Notes: generated by a model not told the origin, from the sequence alone. DNA of 54,299 bases from an uncultured Clostridia bacterium (GCA_934140005.1 CAKPBB010000013.1:1-54299), one strand, 5' to 3'; positions 43,868 to 52,866 are shown, counted from the stretch's first letter. Made by a program: numbers and translations.

Positions 43868-44818
43868 ATGGTAAAGATTTATAATACAGATATTGAAACT
43901 AATGAACTAAAAGAAACTAAGGAATATATAAAAGGAAGTTGGATAAATATGGTAAATCCAACTGAAGGAGAAATAAAAGCAGTTTGCGAAAACGTTAGAA
44001 TGAATGACCAATTTATTAGATATGCATTAGATATTGAAGAAAAAGCTAGAATTGATCAAGAAGATGAAGATAGTACAACTTTATTTGTAGTTGATGTTCC
44101 AATTTCAGAAAAAAATGATAATGCTGAAAACTTTACAACAATGCCAATTGGAATGATAGTGGTAAGAGATGATTTTTTTATAACAGTTTCAATAAAAAAA
44201 AATAAAGTTATTGAAGATTTTGAAAAAAGAAAAATTAAAAACTTTCAAACCTATAAAAAAACGAGATTTATTTTTCAAATATTATATTTGAATGCATCTT
44301 ATTATTTAACATACTTAAAACAAATTAATAAAGAAACTGAATTTGCTGAATATGTATTAAAAAATTCAATGCGTAATAAAGAACTTTTAAAAATGCTTAG
44401 TTTAGAAAAAAGTTTAGTATATTTTGCAACATCATTAAAATCAAATGAACTTGTTATGGAGAAAACATTAAGAGGCAAGATAATAAAATTATATGATGAA
44501 GATGAAGATATATTAGAAGATGCAATAACTGAAAATAAGCAAGCTATTGAAATGGCTCAAATATATAATAATATATTAAATGGAACAATGGATGCGTATG
44601 CTTCTATAATTTCAAATAACCTAAATGGAGTTATGAAAACTTTAACATCAATTACAATTATTTTAGCGGTTCCTACGATGATTTCAAGCTTTTGGGGAAT
44701 GAATGTTCATTTGCCATTTCAAGAAAATCCATTTGGATTTGTTATTATGATTACAGCAGCAATATTGGTAACTATTATTGTCACTGTTTGGCTAAATAAA
44801 AAAGATATGTTAAAATAA
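43868..44818 (+). CDS. corA: CorA-family magnesium/divalent cation channel
   Basis: 316 residues. The large N-terminal cytoplasmic domain ends in the long stalk helix, then two membrane helices: the first ends in the family GMN motif (SSFWGMNVHLPF), the second is near the C-terminus (FVIMITAAILVTIIVTVWL) before a Lys-rich end. The channel is pentameric. GTGGGTGAT lies 5 bases before the ATG at 43868; an in-frame GTG at 43856 overlaps this site and is rejected. truB is 17 bases downstream. Confidence 0.93.
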   Translation: MVKIYNTDIETNELKETKEYIKGSWINMVNPTEGEIKAVCENVRMNDQFIRYALDIEEKARIDQEDEDSTTLFVVDVPISEKNDNAENFTTMPIGMIVVRDDFFITVSIKKNKVIEDFEKRKIKNFQTYKKTRFIFQILYLNASYYLTYLKQINKETEFAEYVLKNSMRNKELLKMLSLEKSLVYFATSLKSNELVMEKTLRGKIIKLYDEDEDILEDAITENKQAIEMAQIYNNILNGTMDAYASIISNNLNGVMKTLTSITIILAVPTMISSFWGMNVHLPFQENPFGFVIMITAAILVTIIVTVWLNKKDMLK

Positions 44819-44835
44819 TTTGAAAAGGAACAAAA

Positions 44836-45723
44836 ATGAATAAAATTTTTATATTAAATAAACCGACTACATTTACATCACAAGATGCTGTATCTAAGTT
44901 AAAAAAGATACTAAATCAAAAGAAAGCAGGACACACTGGAACATTAGACCCAATGGCCACAGGTGTATTACCAATTCTTGTTGGAGATACTACCAAACTT
45001 TCTAAATATTTAGTTGAACATACAAAAACATATATTGCAACATTAAAATTAGGAATTGCAACAGATACAGGTGATTCGGAAGGAAAAACGATTGAAGAAA
45101 AAAGTGTGAATACTGATGTATTTGAAACTACATATTTAGAAAAAATTTTGAAAGAATTTCTTGGAAAACAGTTGCAAACTCCACCAATGTATTCTGCTAT
45201 AAAAGTAAATGGTAAAAAACTATACGAATATGCTAGACAAGGTGAAGTGGTTGATGTACCAAAGCGAGAAATTGAAATTTATAATATTAAATTGGTTGAT
45301 TTTTCAAAAGAAAAATGTGAGATAACTTTTGAAGTAGAATGTTCAAAAGGAACATATATTCGTACATTGTGTGAAGATATTGCCAAAATGCTTGATACAG
45401 TTGGATATATGAAAAGTCTGATTAGAACTAAAGTAGATAAATTTGAAATAAAAGATGCTATAACTTTTGAAGAATTAGAATTAAACAAAACAGATGATAA
45501 ATGGCTTAATATACATTCATATACTATGGAAGAAGTCTTTTCTGATCTACCTAAAATAGAGCTAAATACAAGAAAAAAAGAATTGTTTTTAAATGGAGTA
45601 ATGCTAACTTTTAGAGAAAAAGATGGAATTTATAATATATATAATGAAGGAAAATACTTAGGAACAGGCATTATAAGAAATGAATTGCTAAAAAGAGATA
45701 TTATATTGCAAGAGGAAGCATAA
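44836..45723 (+). CDS. truB: tRNA pseudouridine(55) synthase
   Basis: Makes pseudouridine 55 in the T-loop of tRNAs. 295 residues. Catalytic D38 in AGHTGTLDPMATGVLPI; QTPPMYSAIKVNGKKLYEYAR and the FEVECSKGTYIRTLCEDI region are typical. A C-terminal part resembling a short PUA-like domain follows. AAAAGGA precedes the ATG; cotranscribed with corA. The usual rbfA/ribF neighbours are absent. Confidence 0.96.
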   Translation: MNKIFILNKPTTFTSQDAVSKLKKILNQKKAGHTGTLDPMATGVLPILVGDTTKLSKYLVEHTKTYIATLKLGIATDTGDSEGKTIEEKSVNTDVFETTYLEKILKEFLGKQLQTPPMYSAIKVNGKKLYEYARQGEVVDVPKREIEIYNIKLVDFSKEKCEITFEVECSKGTYIRTLCEDIAKMLDTVGYMKSLIRTKVDKFEIKDAITFEELELNKTDDKWLNIHSYTMEEVFSDLPKIELNTRKKELFLNGVMLTFREKDGIYNIYNEGKYLGTGIIRNELLKRDIILQEEA

Positions 45724-45739
45724 AAGGGAAATTTATAAT

Positions 45740-45772
45740 AAATTAGGATTATTTGTCAAAACAGCCTAATTT
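45740..45772 (+). terminator. possible truB terminator
   Basis: AAATTAGG (45740-45747) pairs with CCTAATTT (45765-45772); the T-run is weak. Confidence 0.45.
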
Positions 45773-45778
45773 GTTATA

Positions 45779-45807
45779 TTGACTTTGAAACGGATTAAAG
45801 ATATACT
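45779..45807 (+). promoter_or_regulatory. promoter of the glucosaminidase gene
   Basis: TTGACT (45779-45784), 17 bases, TATACT (45802-45807). Confidence 0.65.
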
Positions 45808-45842
45808 TTACTAGAAATAATCTAATATTTGGAGGAATTTTA

Positions 45843-48467
45843 ATGAAACAACTGAAGAAAATATTAATTTTATTTATATTAATTATATTAACTAATGCAG
45901 TATGGAATTGCTTAAATATTAACCAAGTATATGCTTCTTCTACTTATGATTATACACAACTTGATGAAAGCAAATATCCAGGTTTTAAAAGTTTGATTCA
46001 AAAACTAAAAAATCAATATGGTCAATTTGAATTTCAAATTTATGAAACTGGTATAAATTGGGAAGATGCATTAAATATGGAGTTTCAAGGACATAATCAT
46101 GTACCTAAAAACCTAGTTGAAAAAACAAACAATAGAGATGGAATGTGGTTTTGTCCGATTTGTACAGTTCAAAAATTTGACAGTGGTTATAATTGTGCAT
46201 CAAAGGAAGCTTTAGCTTATATGATGGATCCAAGAAATTCAATTTCAATTGATAGTATTTTTCAATTTGAAAACTTAGAAAATTCAAATGCAACAGCTTC
46301 AGGAATTGCAAAGGCTGTAAAAAATACTTTTTTGGACAACCAATCAGTAATTGATACAATTGTTAGTGTAAGTAATGAAAGTAATATAAATGCTTACTAT
46401 ATTACGAGTAAAATTATAAATGAACAAGGAAAGAATGGTTCAACATTAAGCCTTGGACAAGGTTATAAAGGTGAATATGTTGGTGTGTATAATTTATTTA
46501 ATATAAATGCTACAGCTAATGGAAGTGCAGCAATTATTAGAAGAGGATTAAAGTATGCACAAGACCAAGGCTGGACAACGCCAGAACTTTCTATCAGAGG
46601 AGGTATTTCATTTGTAAGAGATGGATATATTGGTAGAAAACAAAATACACTATATTTCCAAAAATATAATGTTGTTTCAGAATCAGGAAACTTATTTAAT
46701 CACCAATATCAACAAAATATAATGGCTGCTGAAATGGAAGGTAGAACTTTAAAAAAATACTATGAACAAGATGGAATTTTATCTTCAGCACATACATTTA
46801 TAATTCCTGTTTTTGAAAATATGCCAGAAACAGCTTGTAGTAGACCAAATACTAAAAAGGAAAATAATACATATTATGAATCAGCAACTGTAAATGTTGG
46901 TAAAAATCAGACTTTGACAGTATTTTCATCAACATCAAGTAGTAAAATTGAAATTTCAAGATTAAATAATGGAGAAAAAGTAAAAATACTAAGTAGAGCA
47001 TCAAATCAAATTGATGGCATTTATTGGGATTTAATTGTATCAGAAGAATCTGGAACTTATGGATATGTTGCAAGAAACTCTTCATCAGGAACTACATATT
47101 TAGCTTTAACAGGTGATACAGGTACAACTGGAAATGGTGAGCAAATATCTGTAGCTGATTTAGTATTTGATGCGGAATTTTATGCAGATAAATATGCAGA
47201 TTTAAAATCAGCTTTCGGAAATAATGCTACAGAATTAAAAAAGCATTGGTTATCAAGTGGTATATCAGAAGGTAGACAAGCTTCTCCAGTATTTGATGTT
47301 GTATACTATGTAAATCATAACAATGATTTAAAAGCAGCTTTTGGAAGAAATTATTTAGCAGCATATAATCATTTTATTACAAATGGATATAATGAACCAA
47401 GAGAGAGTTCATCAGAATATTGTGGAAGAGACTATAAAAACAATTATGACGATTTAAAGAATCTAAATAATGCAGAACTTATGAAACACTACTTAGAAGT
47501 TGGTAGACCTGAGAATAGACAAGCACTTGGAAAAGCACTTACAGGTGTTGAAAGGGTTTTATTTGATTATAAATATTATGCAGATAATAATACAGATTTA
47601 AAAAATGCTTTTGGTTATAATGAAAAAGACCTAAGAACACACTGGCTAGAACATGGAATTGCAGAAGGCAGACAGGCATCACCATTATTTAATGCATCAT
47701 ACTATTTAAATAATAATGCTGATTTGAAAAAAGCTTTTGGAACGAATAAGACATCAGCATATAATCACTTTATTACAAATGGATATAAAGAATTAAGAGC
47801 TAGTTCAAAAGAGTATTATGGAAAATGTTATAAAGAAAATAATACAGATTTAAAGAATATGAGTGCATTAGAGCTTATGCAACATTATGTATCATTTGGT
47901 AGAAAAGAAGGAAGAGTTGCTAATAATTCTTACGATTTAACACCAATTGATATTGAAGGATATTTATTTGATGCTAAAGTTTATGCAGACTTATATCCTG
48001 ATTTAAGAAATGCGTATGGATATAATGAAAAACAATTAAAAAATCACTGGTTAAACTATGGTAAAAAAGAGGGAAGACAAGCATCTTTAATCTTTAATGC
48101 TAGATATTATTTGAATAATTATTCGGATTTGAAAAAAGCATTTAAAAAAGATTATGTAGCAGCATATAATCACTTTGTTGCAAATGGTGTATTTGAAGGA
48201 AGAAAAGCATCAGAACAATTTGATGTAAAATACTATGTAAATAACAATGCTGATTTAAAGAGTGCATTTAAAACAAGTTATACTTTAGCGGTTAGACATT
48301 TTTCTGAATGTGGAATATCTGAAGGCAGACCAGCTAGTTCAACATTTATAGTAAAAACATATAGAGATAATAATGCTGACTTGAAGAATGCATTTAAAAA
48401 TAATTATAGAGACTATTATATTCATTATATAAATTATGGTGCAAGTGAGCATAGAAAAGCTTATTAA
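45843..48467 (+). CDS. secreted glucosaminidase (GH73-like) with SH3 and ten C-terminal repeats
   Basis: 874 residues. Signal peptide (about 1-32, cut after VYA), then a region of about 100 residues with a CPIC pair, a glucosaminidase domain (about 150-310) with SKIINEQGKNGS (likely catalytic Glu) and VGVYNLFNINATANG, an SH3-like domain (about 345-415), and ten repeats of about 42 residues from residue 437 to the end (YYxxNNxDLKxAFG...HF..G..EGRxAS). It should cleave GlcNAc-MurNAc bonds of peptidoglycan outside the cell, in autolysis or daughter-cell separation; the repeats probably bind the wall. GGAGG precedes the ATG. Confidence 0.85.
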   Translation: MKQLKKILILFILIILTNAVWNCLNINQVYASSTYDYTQLDESKYPGFKSLIQKLKNQYGQFEFQIYETGINWEDALNMEFQGHNHVPKNLVEKTNNRDGMWFCPICTVQKFDSGYNCASKEALAYMMDPRNSISIDSIFQFENLENSNATASGIAKAVKNTFLDNQSVIDTIVSVSNESNINAYYITSKIINEQGKNGSTLSLGQGYKGEYVGVYNLFNINATANGSAAIIRRGLKYAQDQGWTTPELSIRGGISFVRDGYIGRKQNTLYFQKYNVVSESGNLFNHQYQQNIMAAEMEGRTLKKYYEQDGILSSAHTFIIPVFENMPETACSRPNTKKENNTYYESATVNVGKNQTLTVFSSTSSSKIEISRLNNGEKVKILSRASNQIDGIYWDLIVSEESGTYGYVARNSSSGTTYLALTGDTGTTGNGEQISVADLVFDAEFYADKYADLKSAFGNNATELKKHWLSSGISEGRQASPVFDVVYYVNHNNDLKAAFGRNYLAAYNHFITNGYNEPRESSSEYCGRDYKNNYDDLKNLNNAELMKHYLEVGRPENRQALGKALTGVERVLFDYKYYADNNTDLKNAFGYNEKDLRTHWLEHGIAEGRQASPLFNASYYLNNNADLKKAFGTNKTSAYNHFITNGYKELRASSKEYYGKCYKENNTDLKNMSALELMQHYVSFGRKEGRVANNSYDLTPIDIEGYLFDAKVYADLYPDLRNAYGYNEKQLKNHWLNYGKKEGRQASLIFNARYYLNNYSDLKKAFKKDYVAAYNHFVANGVFEGRKASEQFDVKYYVNNNADLKSAFKTSYTLAVRHFSECGISEGRPASSTFIVKTYRDNNADLKNAFKNNYRDYYIHYINYGASEHRKAY
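47151..48464 (+). repeat. ten tandem protein repeats with a three-unit higher order
   Basis: Units of about 126 bases. Units 1, 4 and 7 share a KHWL/THWL/NHWL ending and YAD core, units 2, 5 and 8 share AAYNHF/SAYNHF, and units 3 and 6 are shorter with HYLE/HYVS, giving an ABC-ABC-AB order before two B-like units. This points to expansion by three-unit blocks. Confidence 0.75.
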
Positions 48468-48472
48468 AATTG

Positions 48473-48515
48473 TAAGATGAGATTATTATAATTTTAATAA
48501 TTTCATCTTATTTTA
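48473..48515 (+). terminator. glucosaminidase terminator
   Basis: AAGATGA and TCATCTT enclose ATTATTA/TAATAAT; T-rich downstream. Confidence 0.75.
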
Positions 48516-48575
48516 TTGATTATATTTTAATACTGTGATTTAATATAGATATATTTTTTATTAGGAGGGATACAA

Positions 48576-49970
48576 ATGAATTGTGCTAGATGTGGCAAAG
48601 AGATTCCAGATGGAGATAATAAACTTTGCGAAGATTGCCAAAAAAGCCTATTAAACGAGATTTCATCAAATGAAAATACTGATGGAAATAGTAAATTTAA
48701 AGTGGCTGAAGAAAAAAATGATAAGAAGAAAAAGAGCAAGAAAGCTAAAAATGATTCTTCAAATAATGAAAAGAAATTTACCAAAAAGAAAGTAATTCAA
48801 TTAGTAGTTTTACTAGTTATTGTAATTGCTTTAATAATTTTGCAATTAACAACAAATGTTTTTTCTAATATATTTGCTGGAAAAAATACAGTTGGTAATA
48901 CAATAGGAAACATTAGAAATTATGGGTATTCAGCTTATGAAAAACAATGGGTATTTTATGTTTCTCCTAATGCAGATAGCAGTAAAATATGTTTAAATAA
49001 AGTAAAAAATGACGGAAGCAAAATGCAAACAATTTTAGAGGCTGATTATGATATACTTTCATTAAATGCAGTTAATGGATATTTATACTTTATTTCAATT
49101 GCAACATCAGAAGCTGATAATTTAGCTTCAACATTACCAGATGATGAAAAAGCAAGCTTAGACTATGTAAATAATAAGATTTGTAGAATAAAACAAGATG
49201 GTTCAGACCTAACTGTTTTAAATGATAATGAGTTTAGTAATGATTGTTATGAAATATATGTAATTAAAGATAAAATATATTATATTGGCGAGAATTATAA
49301 TATATACAAGATGGACTTAGATGGAAATAATAAAACACAAATTAGTAAAAATAAAACTGGATATTTAGGAATGAACGAAAAGTATATTTTATACAATGAT
49401 TATCCAGAAAATTCAGAAGAACTAACACAAGAAGAAGCTGACAATGTTAACTATGTAACCTATATTATGAACATTGATGGAACAAATGCAAAACCAGTTA
49501 ATGGAGAAAGACTATATAGTGTTACTATAAAAGATAATTATATTTATTATACAAATAAAGATAAACAAATTTGTAAAATAAAAATAGATGGTTCAGATAA
49601 TAAAGTTATTTGTGATACATCAGCATATAATATGAATTTATCAGGTGATTACATTTATTATATGAACTATAAAGATGAATCAACATCAAATTATACAGTT
49701 TGTATTTATAGAGTAAAAACAGATGGAACAGATAATAAAATTGTAAAAGAATTAAACACTTATTCAACATTTATTAATGTATTAAAATCACAAGTATTTT
49801 ATATGGATAGTGAAAATGATAATGGAAAAATTGGTTTAATTAATTCTGACAATTTGAAAGAAATAGAATTATATTCAGTTTCTTATAGTAGTTTGTCTTC
49901 AAATAATTCAGAAAGTACAAATACTATAAATAATACTGTAGATAGTTCAGATACAAACACAGCTGAATAA
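48576..49970 (+). CDS. zinc-ribbon, membrane-anchored DUF5050 protein
   Basis: 464 residues. N-terminal zinc ribbon (CARCGKEIPDGDNKLCEDC, C3-C6-C18-C21), a Lys-rich stretch, one membrane helix (about 70-90), then an extracytoplasmic beta-propeller-like DUF5050 domain with repeated YYIGxxxNIYKMDLDGNN / YIYYTNKDKQICKIKIDGSD units and a Ser/Asn/Thr-rich tail. DUF5050 proteins are common in Clostridia and have no assigned role. AGGAGGG precedes the ATG. Confidence 0.8.
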   Translation: MNCARCGKEIPDGDNKLCEDCQKSLLNEISSNENTDGNSKFKVAEEKNDKKKKSKKAKNDSSNNEKKFTKKKVIQLVVLLVIVIALIILQLTTNVFSNIFAGKNTVGNTIGNIRNYGYSAYEKQWVFYVSPNADSSKICLNKVKNDGSKMQTILEADYDILSLNAVNGYLYFISIATSEADNLASTLPDDEKASLDYVNNKICRIKQDGSDLTVLNDNEFSNDCYEIYVIKDKIYYIGENYNIYKMDLDGNNKTQISKNKTGYLGMNEKYILYNDYPENSEELTQEEADNVNYVTYIMNIDGTNAKPVNGERLYSVTIKDNYIYYTNKDKQICKIKIDGSDNKVICDTSAYNMNLSGDYIYYMNYKDESTSNYTVCIYRVKTDGTDNKIVKELNTYSTFINVLKSQVFYMDSENDNGKIGLINSDNLKEIELYSVSYSSLSSNNSESTNTINNTVDSSDTNTAE

Positions 49971-49977
49971 TAAAATA

Positions 49978-50007
49978 GTGGGCTGATTGAGATTGCCTCC
50001 AGCCCAC
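49978..50007 (+). terminator. hairpin between the DUF5050 gene and tRNA-Thr
   Basis: GTGGGCTG (49978-49985) pairs perfectly with CAGCCCAC (50000-50007). No T-run follows, and the tRNA begins 10 bases later without a usable promoter between, so it may be a processing or partial termination site. Confidence 0.55.
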
Positions 50008-50016
50008 ATATAATAT

Positions 50017-50092
50017 GCCACTATAGCTCAGTTGGTAGAGCAACGGATTCGTAACCCGTAGGTCAGCAGTTCGATTCTGCTTAGTGGCTCCA
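50017..50092 (+). tRNA. tRNA-Thr (CGT)
   Basis: 76 bases with encoded CCA. Acceptor GCCACTA/TAGTGGC, D-arm GCTC..GAGC, anticodon loop TTCGTAA (anticodon CGT, reading ACG), T-arm AGCAG/CTGCT with TTCGATT. The anticodon stem has A31 opposite C39, a mismatch at the base of the loop. U73 discriminator fits Firmicute tRNA-Thr. It marks the left edge of the accessory island. Confidence 0.9.
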
Positions 50093-50101
50093 TTTGAAAT
50101 C

Positions 50102-50137
50102 AACTTACGGACTTAAAAGTTCGTAAGTTTTTATTTT
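50102..50137 (+). terminator. tRNA-Thr terminator
   Basis: AACTTACGGACTT (50102-50114) pairs with AAGTTCGTAAGTT (50117-50129), one G-U, then T's. Confidence 0.8.
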
Positions 50138-50176
50138 TCTTGAATATGGGAATAAAATCTATGTCTAGCCAGCACT

Positions 50177-50218
50177 GAATTTGTACTCCCATACAAATTC
50201 TACTATGGAACTCCCATA
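50177..50218. other. two adjacent hairpins with the same C-rich loop
   Basis: GAATTTGTA (50177-50185) pairs perfectly with TACAAATTC (50192-50200), loop CTCCCA. TATGG (50204-50208) then pairs with CCATA (50214-50218), loop AACTC. The string ACTCCCATAC occurs in both. The stretch between tRNA-Thr and the next gene holds nothing else I recognise. Confidence 0.5.
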
Positions 50219-50285
50219 CCCTTTAATGGAAATAAGATTATTAATTTACAAATAATTATAGATATGATTAATTTTGATAAATCAT

Positions 50286-51536
50286 TTATTTTAGATCAAT
50301 TTTTGTAGGTGTAGCATTTACTACAATTATCATACTATCATATAAAGTTGCAGGTGGTTGAAAAGTTCGATAGCTCGGTGGAAGTAAACGCATTATCAAA
50401 GAATAATTTTCTCCAAGATTTCCCATATAAATATAACTTGTAATTGTGTTATATAATTCTGTATTTTTTGGAATATTCGAAAAGTCTAACCAACACCTAT
50501 CTAGTCCAGCTAATTTTGCTGTTTTGGCTAATGGATCGTGAGAATAGAATGTTTGAATTGTACGATTATTTGATGAATGCTTTGGAAGATTAACTTTAGT
50601 TTTATAAAAATCTGTACCAATCACATAGTATTTATTTTCTATTTCTTTGAAAAGTAATTTTCCCATAGAATCCATACTACCATATTTTGCAACATGCATA
50701 TTATGACCTGATATAAATATACGATTATGGCCAAGTTGTTCTTCTTGTTTTAATATCCATTTTACATTTTCTGCCATATACTTATCTCTTAATAAACTAA
50801 TATCATTTTTTTCTATTGTTTGTAATTCAAAATATTGAAGCAATATATCTGCTAAGTGAATTGCTTGTTTTGAGTTTTCCTTTTTTTGAAGTTCTTTTTT
50901 TATTTGGGTAATAACTTCAATCCTTTTTTTATTATCATATTCATTATTCCACTCATTACCATTCATAAGTTTTTCTAGCTCTTTAGTTTCAATTCCTAAT
51001 TTTTTACAATTACTGTTTAAAAATTCAAAATTATATTTATATCTTTGCATATCAAATCCATAAAATCTTAATTTTTCGCTGTCTGTAACCTTTTCATTGT
51101 ATTTTCTCATATATGAAATTAGTTCTGCAATTTCTTTTGTTTTATAAATTTTAAAGTCAATAGCTTTTGCCATTTCATCTGCTGACCCATCTCCTCCTAG
51201 AATATACTGATTCACTTTTTCGCAGCCACCATAATCGCCCTCTATAGCAAATGCTTTAACACCATATTTTTCAACCATTATTTTAAATATCTCAAGTTTA
51301 AGTTCTTGAAATTCTACATTTCCATGTGTAGCTTCTCCTAGTGCTATTATTTTAACATTTTCAGGTATATTTATATTTTCAATATCTTGTGTATATTTTA
51401 AAAATTCTTGTGGTTCAATATTTTTGCCTGTACTAAATCCTCCAAAGTACATAAATACACGCACTATAATAAATAAAACTAAAAATATTCCCAAGAAAAT
51501 ATATCTCTTTTTAATCTTTTTCTTATTTTTATTCAT
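50286..51536 (-). CDS. erythromycin-esterase family protein, membrane-anchored
   Basis: 416 residues. An N-terminal signal anchor (about 10-33) leads to an EreA/EreB-like domain: IIALGEATHGNVEFQ (GEATHG at 67-72), VKAFAIEGDYGGCEKVN, LRFYGFDMQRYKYN and ISGHNMHVAKYGSM. These carry the Glu/His residues of the esterase superfamily. True Ere enzymes open the macrolactone ring of 14-membered macrolides, but many family members have other, unknown substrates, and the membrane anchor is unlike Ere. AAAGGAA precedes the start. It lies 28 bases after an XRE regulator gene on the same strand. Confidence 0.82.
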   Translation of the reverse strand: MNKNKKKIKKRYIFLGIFLVLFIIVRVFMYFGGFSTGKNIEPQEFLKYTQDIENINIPENVKIIALGEATHGNVEFQELKLEIFKIMVEKYGVKAFAIEGDYGGCEKVNQYILGGDGSADEMAKAIDFKIYKTKEIAELISYMRKYNEKVTDSEKLRFYGFDMQRYKYNFEFLNSNCKKLGIETKELEKLMNGNEWNNEYDNKKRIEVITQIKKELQKKENSKQAIHLADILLQYFELQTIEKNDISLLRDKYMAENVKWILKQEEQLGHNRIFISGHNMHVAKYGSMDSMGKLLFKEIENKYYVIGTDFYKTKVNLPKHSSNNRTIQTFYSHDPLAKTAKLAGLDRCWLDFSNIPKNTELYNTITSYIYMGNLGENYSLIMRLLPPSYRTFQPPATLYDSMIIVVNATPTKIDLK

Positions 51537-51564
51537 ATTTTTATTCCTTTCATACTTTACTCAA

Positions 51565-51918
51565 TTATTGTATCTCATCTAGTAATTCTTCGGGAGATAT
51601 TTTAAACAATTTTGCTAATACAATTAAATTAGATGTGTTAGGATCAGAAGTTCCATTTTCCCATTTAGATACGGCTTGTCTACTTACGCCAATAGCTTCA
51701 GCAACAAATTCTTGCGTCATTTTACATTCTTCTCTATGTTGTTTTAAGACCTCTCCAAGCGATTTTTTAATAAGTGATTTTTCTTTTTTAATATCTTTTG
51801 ACTTTACATATTTTATTAAAGCCTTAATAGTAAATATTATTAAAAAAATAAAAGAAATTAGTATTGTTAAACCTATTAAAATTATTGTTGCAAAAGTAAG
51901 TTCTCCTATTATTTTCAT
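51565..51918 (-). CDS. XRE-family regulator with N-terminal membrane segment
   Basis: 117 residues. Membrane helix at about 7-30 with a basic juxtamembrane stretch, then an XRE helix-turn-helix at about 54-113 (LKQHREECKMTQEFVAEAIGVSRQAVSKWENGTSDP). Usually the HTH comes first and the membrane part last; here the order is reversed, so the DNA-binding domain would sit just inside the membrane. GAAAGGAG precedes the ATG. It probably controls itself and the esterase-like gene downstream; a dyad lies upstream at 51961. Confidence 0.8.
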   Translation of the reverse strand: MKIIGELTFATIILIGLTILISFIFLIIFTIKALIKYVKSKDIKKEKSLIKKSLGEVLKQHREECKMTQEFVAEAIGVSRQAVSKWENGTSDPNTSNLIVLAKLFKISPEELLDEIQ

Positions 51919-51944
51919 TTTGAATTTCTCCTTTCTTTGAGACT

Positions 51945-51974
51945 ATTATAGTAAAAATAGGTAGTTGTTACTAC
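51945..51974 (-). promoter_or_regulatory. promoter and possible operator of the XRE-esterase operon
   Basis: On the minus strand TATAAT (51950-51945) has only a weak -35 (TAGTAA at 51973-51968). A dyad GTAGT-TGTT-ACTAC (51961-51974) overlaps the -35, a likely XRE site. Confidence 0.45.
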
Positions 51975-52576
51975 AAACTAGTACGATATTTTTGGTTGCA
52001 TTTTAGTTGCGAATGAAAAATTATGCAATCTAATGCGTTTTTAATAAATTTATTAGTCATAATTATAATTGCTCTTTTTTCAGATAGTTCTAATATCTTA
52101 TTTTTATCAGCAGACAATATTAATCTTTCATAAAGTAGCGAATCTCTTTGTCTTTGAAGTTCTCTAACACTCCATTTAGAATTAATAGTTTCTTTTATGT
52201 AGAAATTTCTTTTTTGTTCTTCTTCAATTTTAATAATTTCCAAATAATGAGACCAACTTAATTGCGACGACACTGTTGTCGCAATTGGAAAACATATATA
52301 AAATTTTCTCATTCTTTCTAAATTTCTCTTGGAAAATCCTTTTTAAAATTCATTAGTTAATTTTTCTGATAACTTTTTTAAAACAGCATCGCCATAACTT
52401 GCTCTTTCATTGCCTTGTTGTATTTCCATAATTGCTTTTCCTATATTCCAATATAAGCTAAGCATTTCAGTATTTACAGTCTGATAAATTTTGTTTCTAC
52501 TATTTATAACTAAATCTTTGATATTATCAAAAATATTATTTATTTCGTTATCATTATTTATTAATTCATTATTCAT
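51971..52576 (-). pseudogene. broken yhcG/DUF1016 (PDDEXK nuclease family) gene
   Basis: The first 77 residues match the YhcG N-terminal domain (NSRNKIYQTVNTEMLSLYWN, ASYGDAVLKKLSEKLTNEF). An in-frame TAA at 52343-52345 replaces the codon normally encoding Gly in LTxEFGKGFS; reading through it, KGFSKRNLERMRKFYICFP and WSVRELQRQRDSLLYERL continue the family in the same frame. Homology stops near ELSEKR, and the frame ends after unrelated residues, so the C-terminal nuclease domain is gone. About 200 of the usual 350 residues remain. YhcG proteins occur in restriction/defence settings. Confidence 0.82.
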
Positions 52577-52866
52577 TAAGTTACTCCAATCATTTATATA
52601 TTTAAGACTTCACGTGTATATATTATATAATAAATATTGAAATCTTTCTATACTACCATTGAAATTTAATAATAATTCATATCTAATATTTTTAGAAAGA
52701 GAACTTAGTTCGTAACCTGTTGTTTATTCGCTCCAACGACGTATCTGTTCGAACTTTTTATAGAACAGATTTATATTTTAGTTTATGATAAATGGATTTA
52801 AGAGATGTCAGTAGTACTCGTATTGTACTTTGATGTCTCTTTTTATTTTATAAGGAGGAGTGAGAA
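52577..52866. other. gene-free stretch with three successive hairpins
   Basis: No intact gene. On the + strand: GTTG/CAAC closed by CGT/ACG (52711-52741), ATCTGTTC/GAACAGAT (52743-52770), and AAGAGATGTCA...GTAC with GTAC...TGATGTCTCTT (about 52799-52841) followed by T's. The last ends just before the AAGGAGG of a decayed gene, so it may be an attenuator or the end of a small RNA. Confidence 0.45.

Noticed and set aside
49987..50014. TTGAGA and TATAAT as a tRNA-Thr promoter
   Set aside because: The -10 ends 3 bases before the mature tRNA, so a start 6-7 bases further would fall inside the tRNA.
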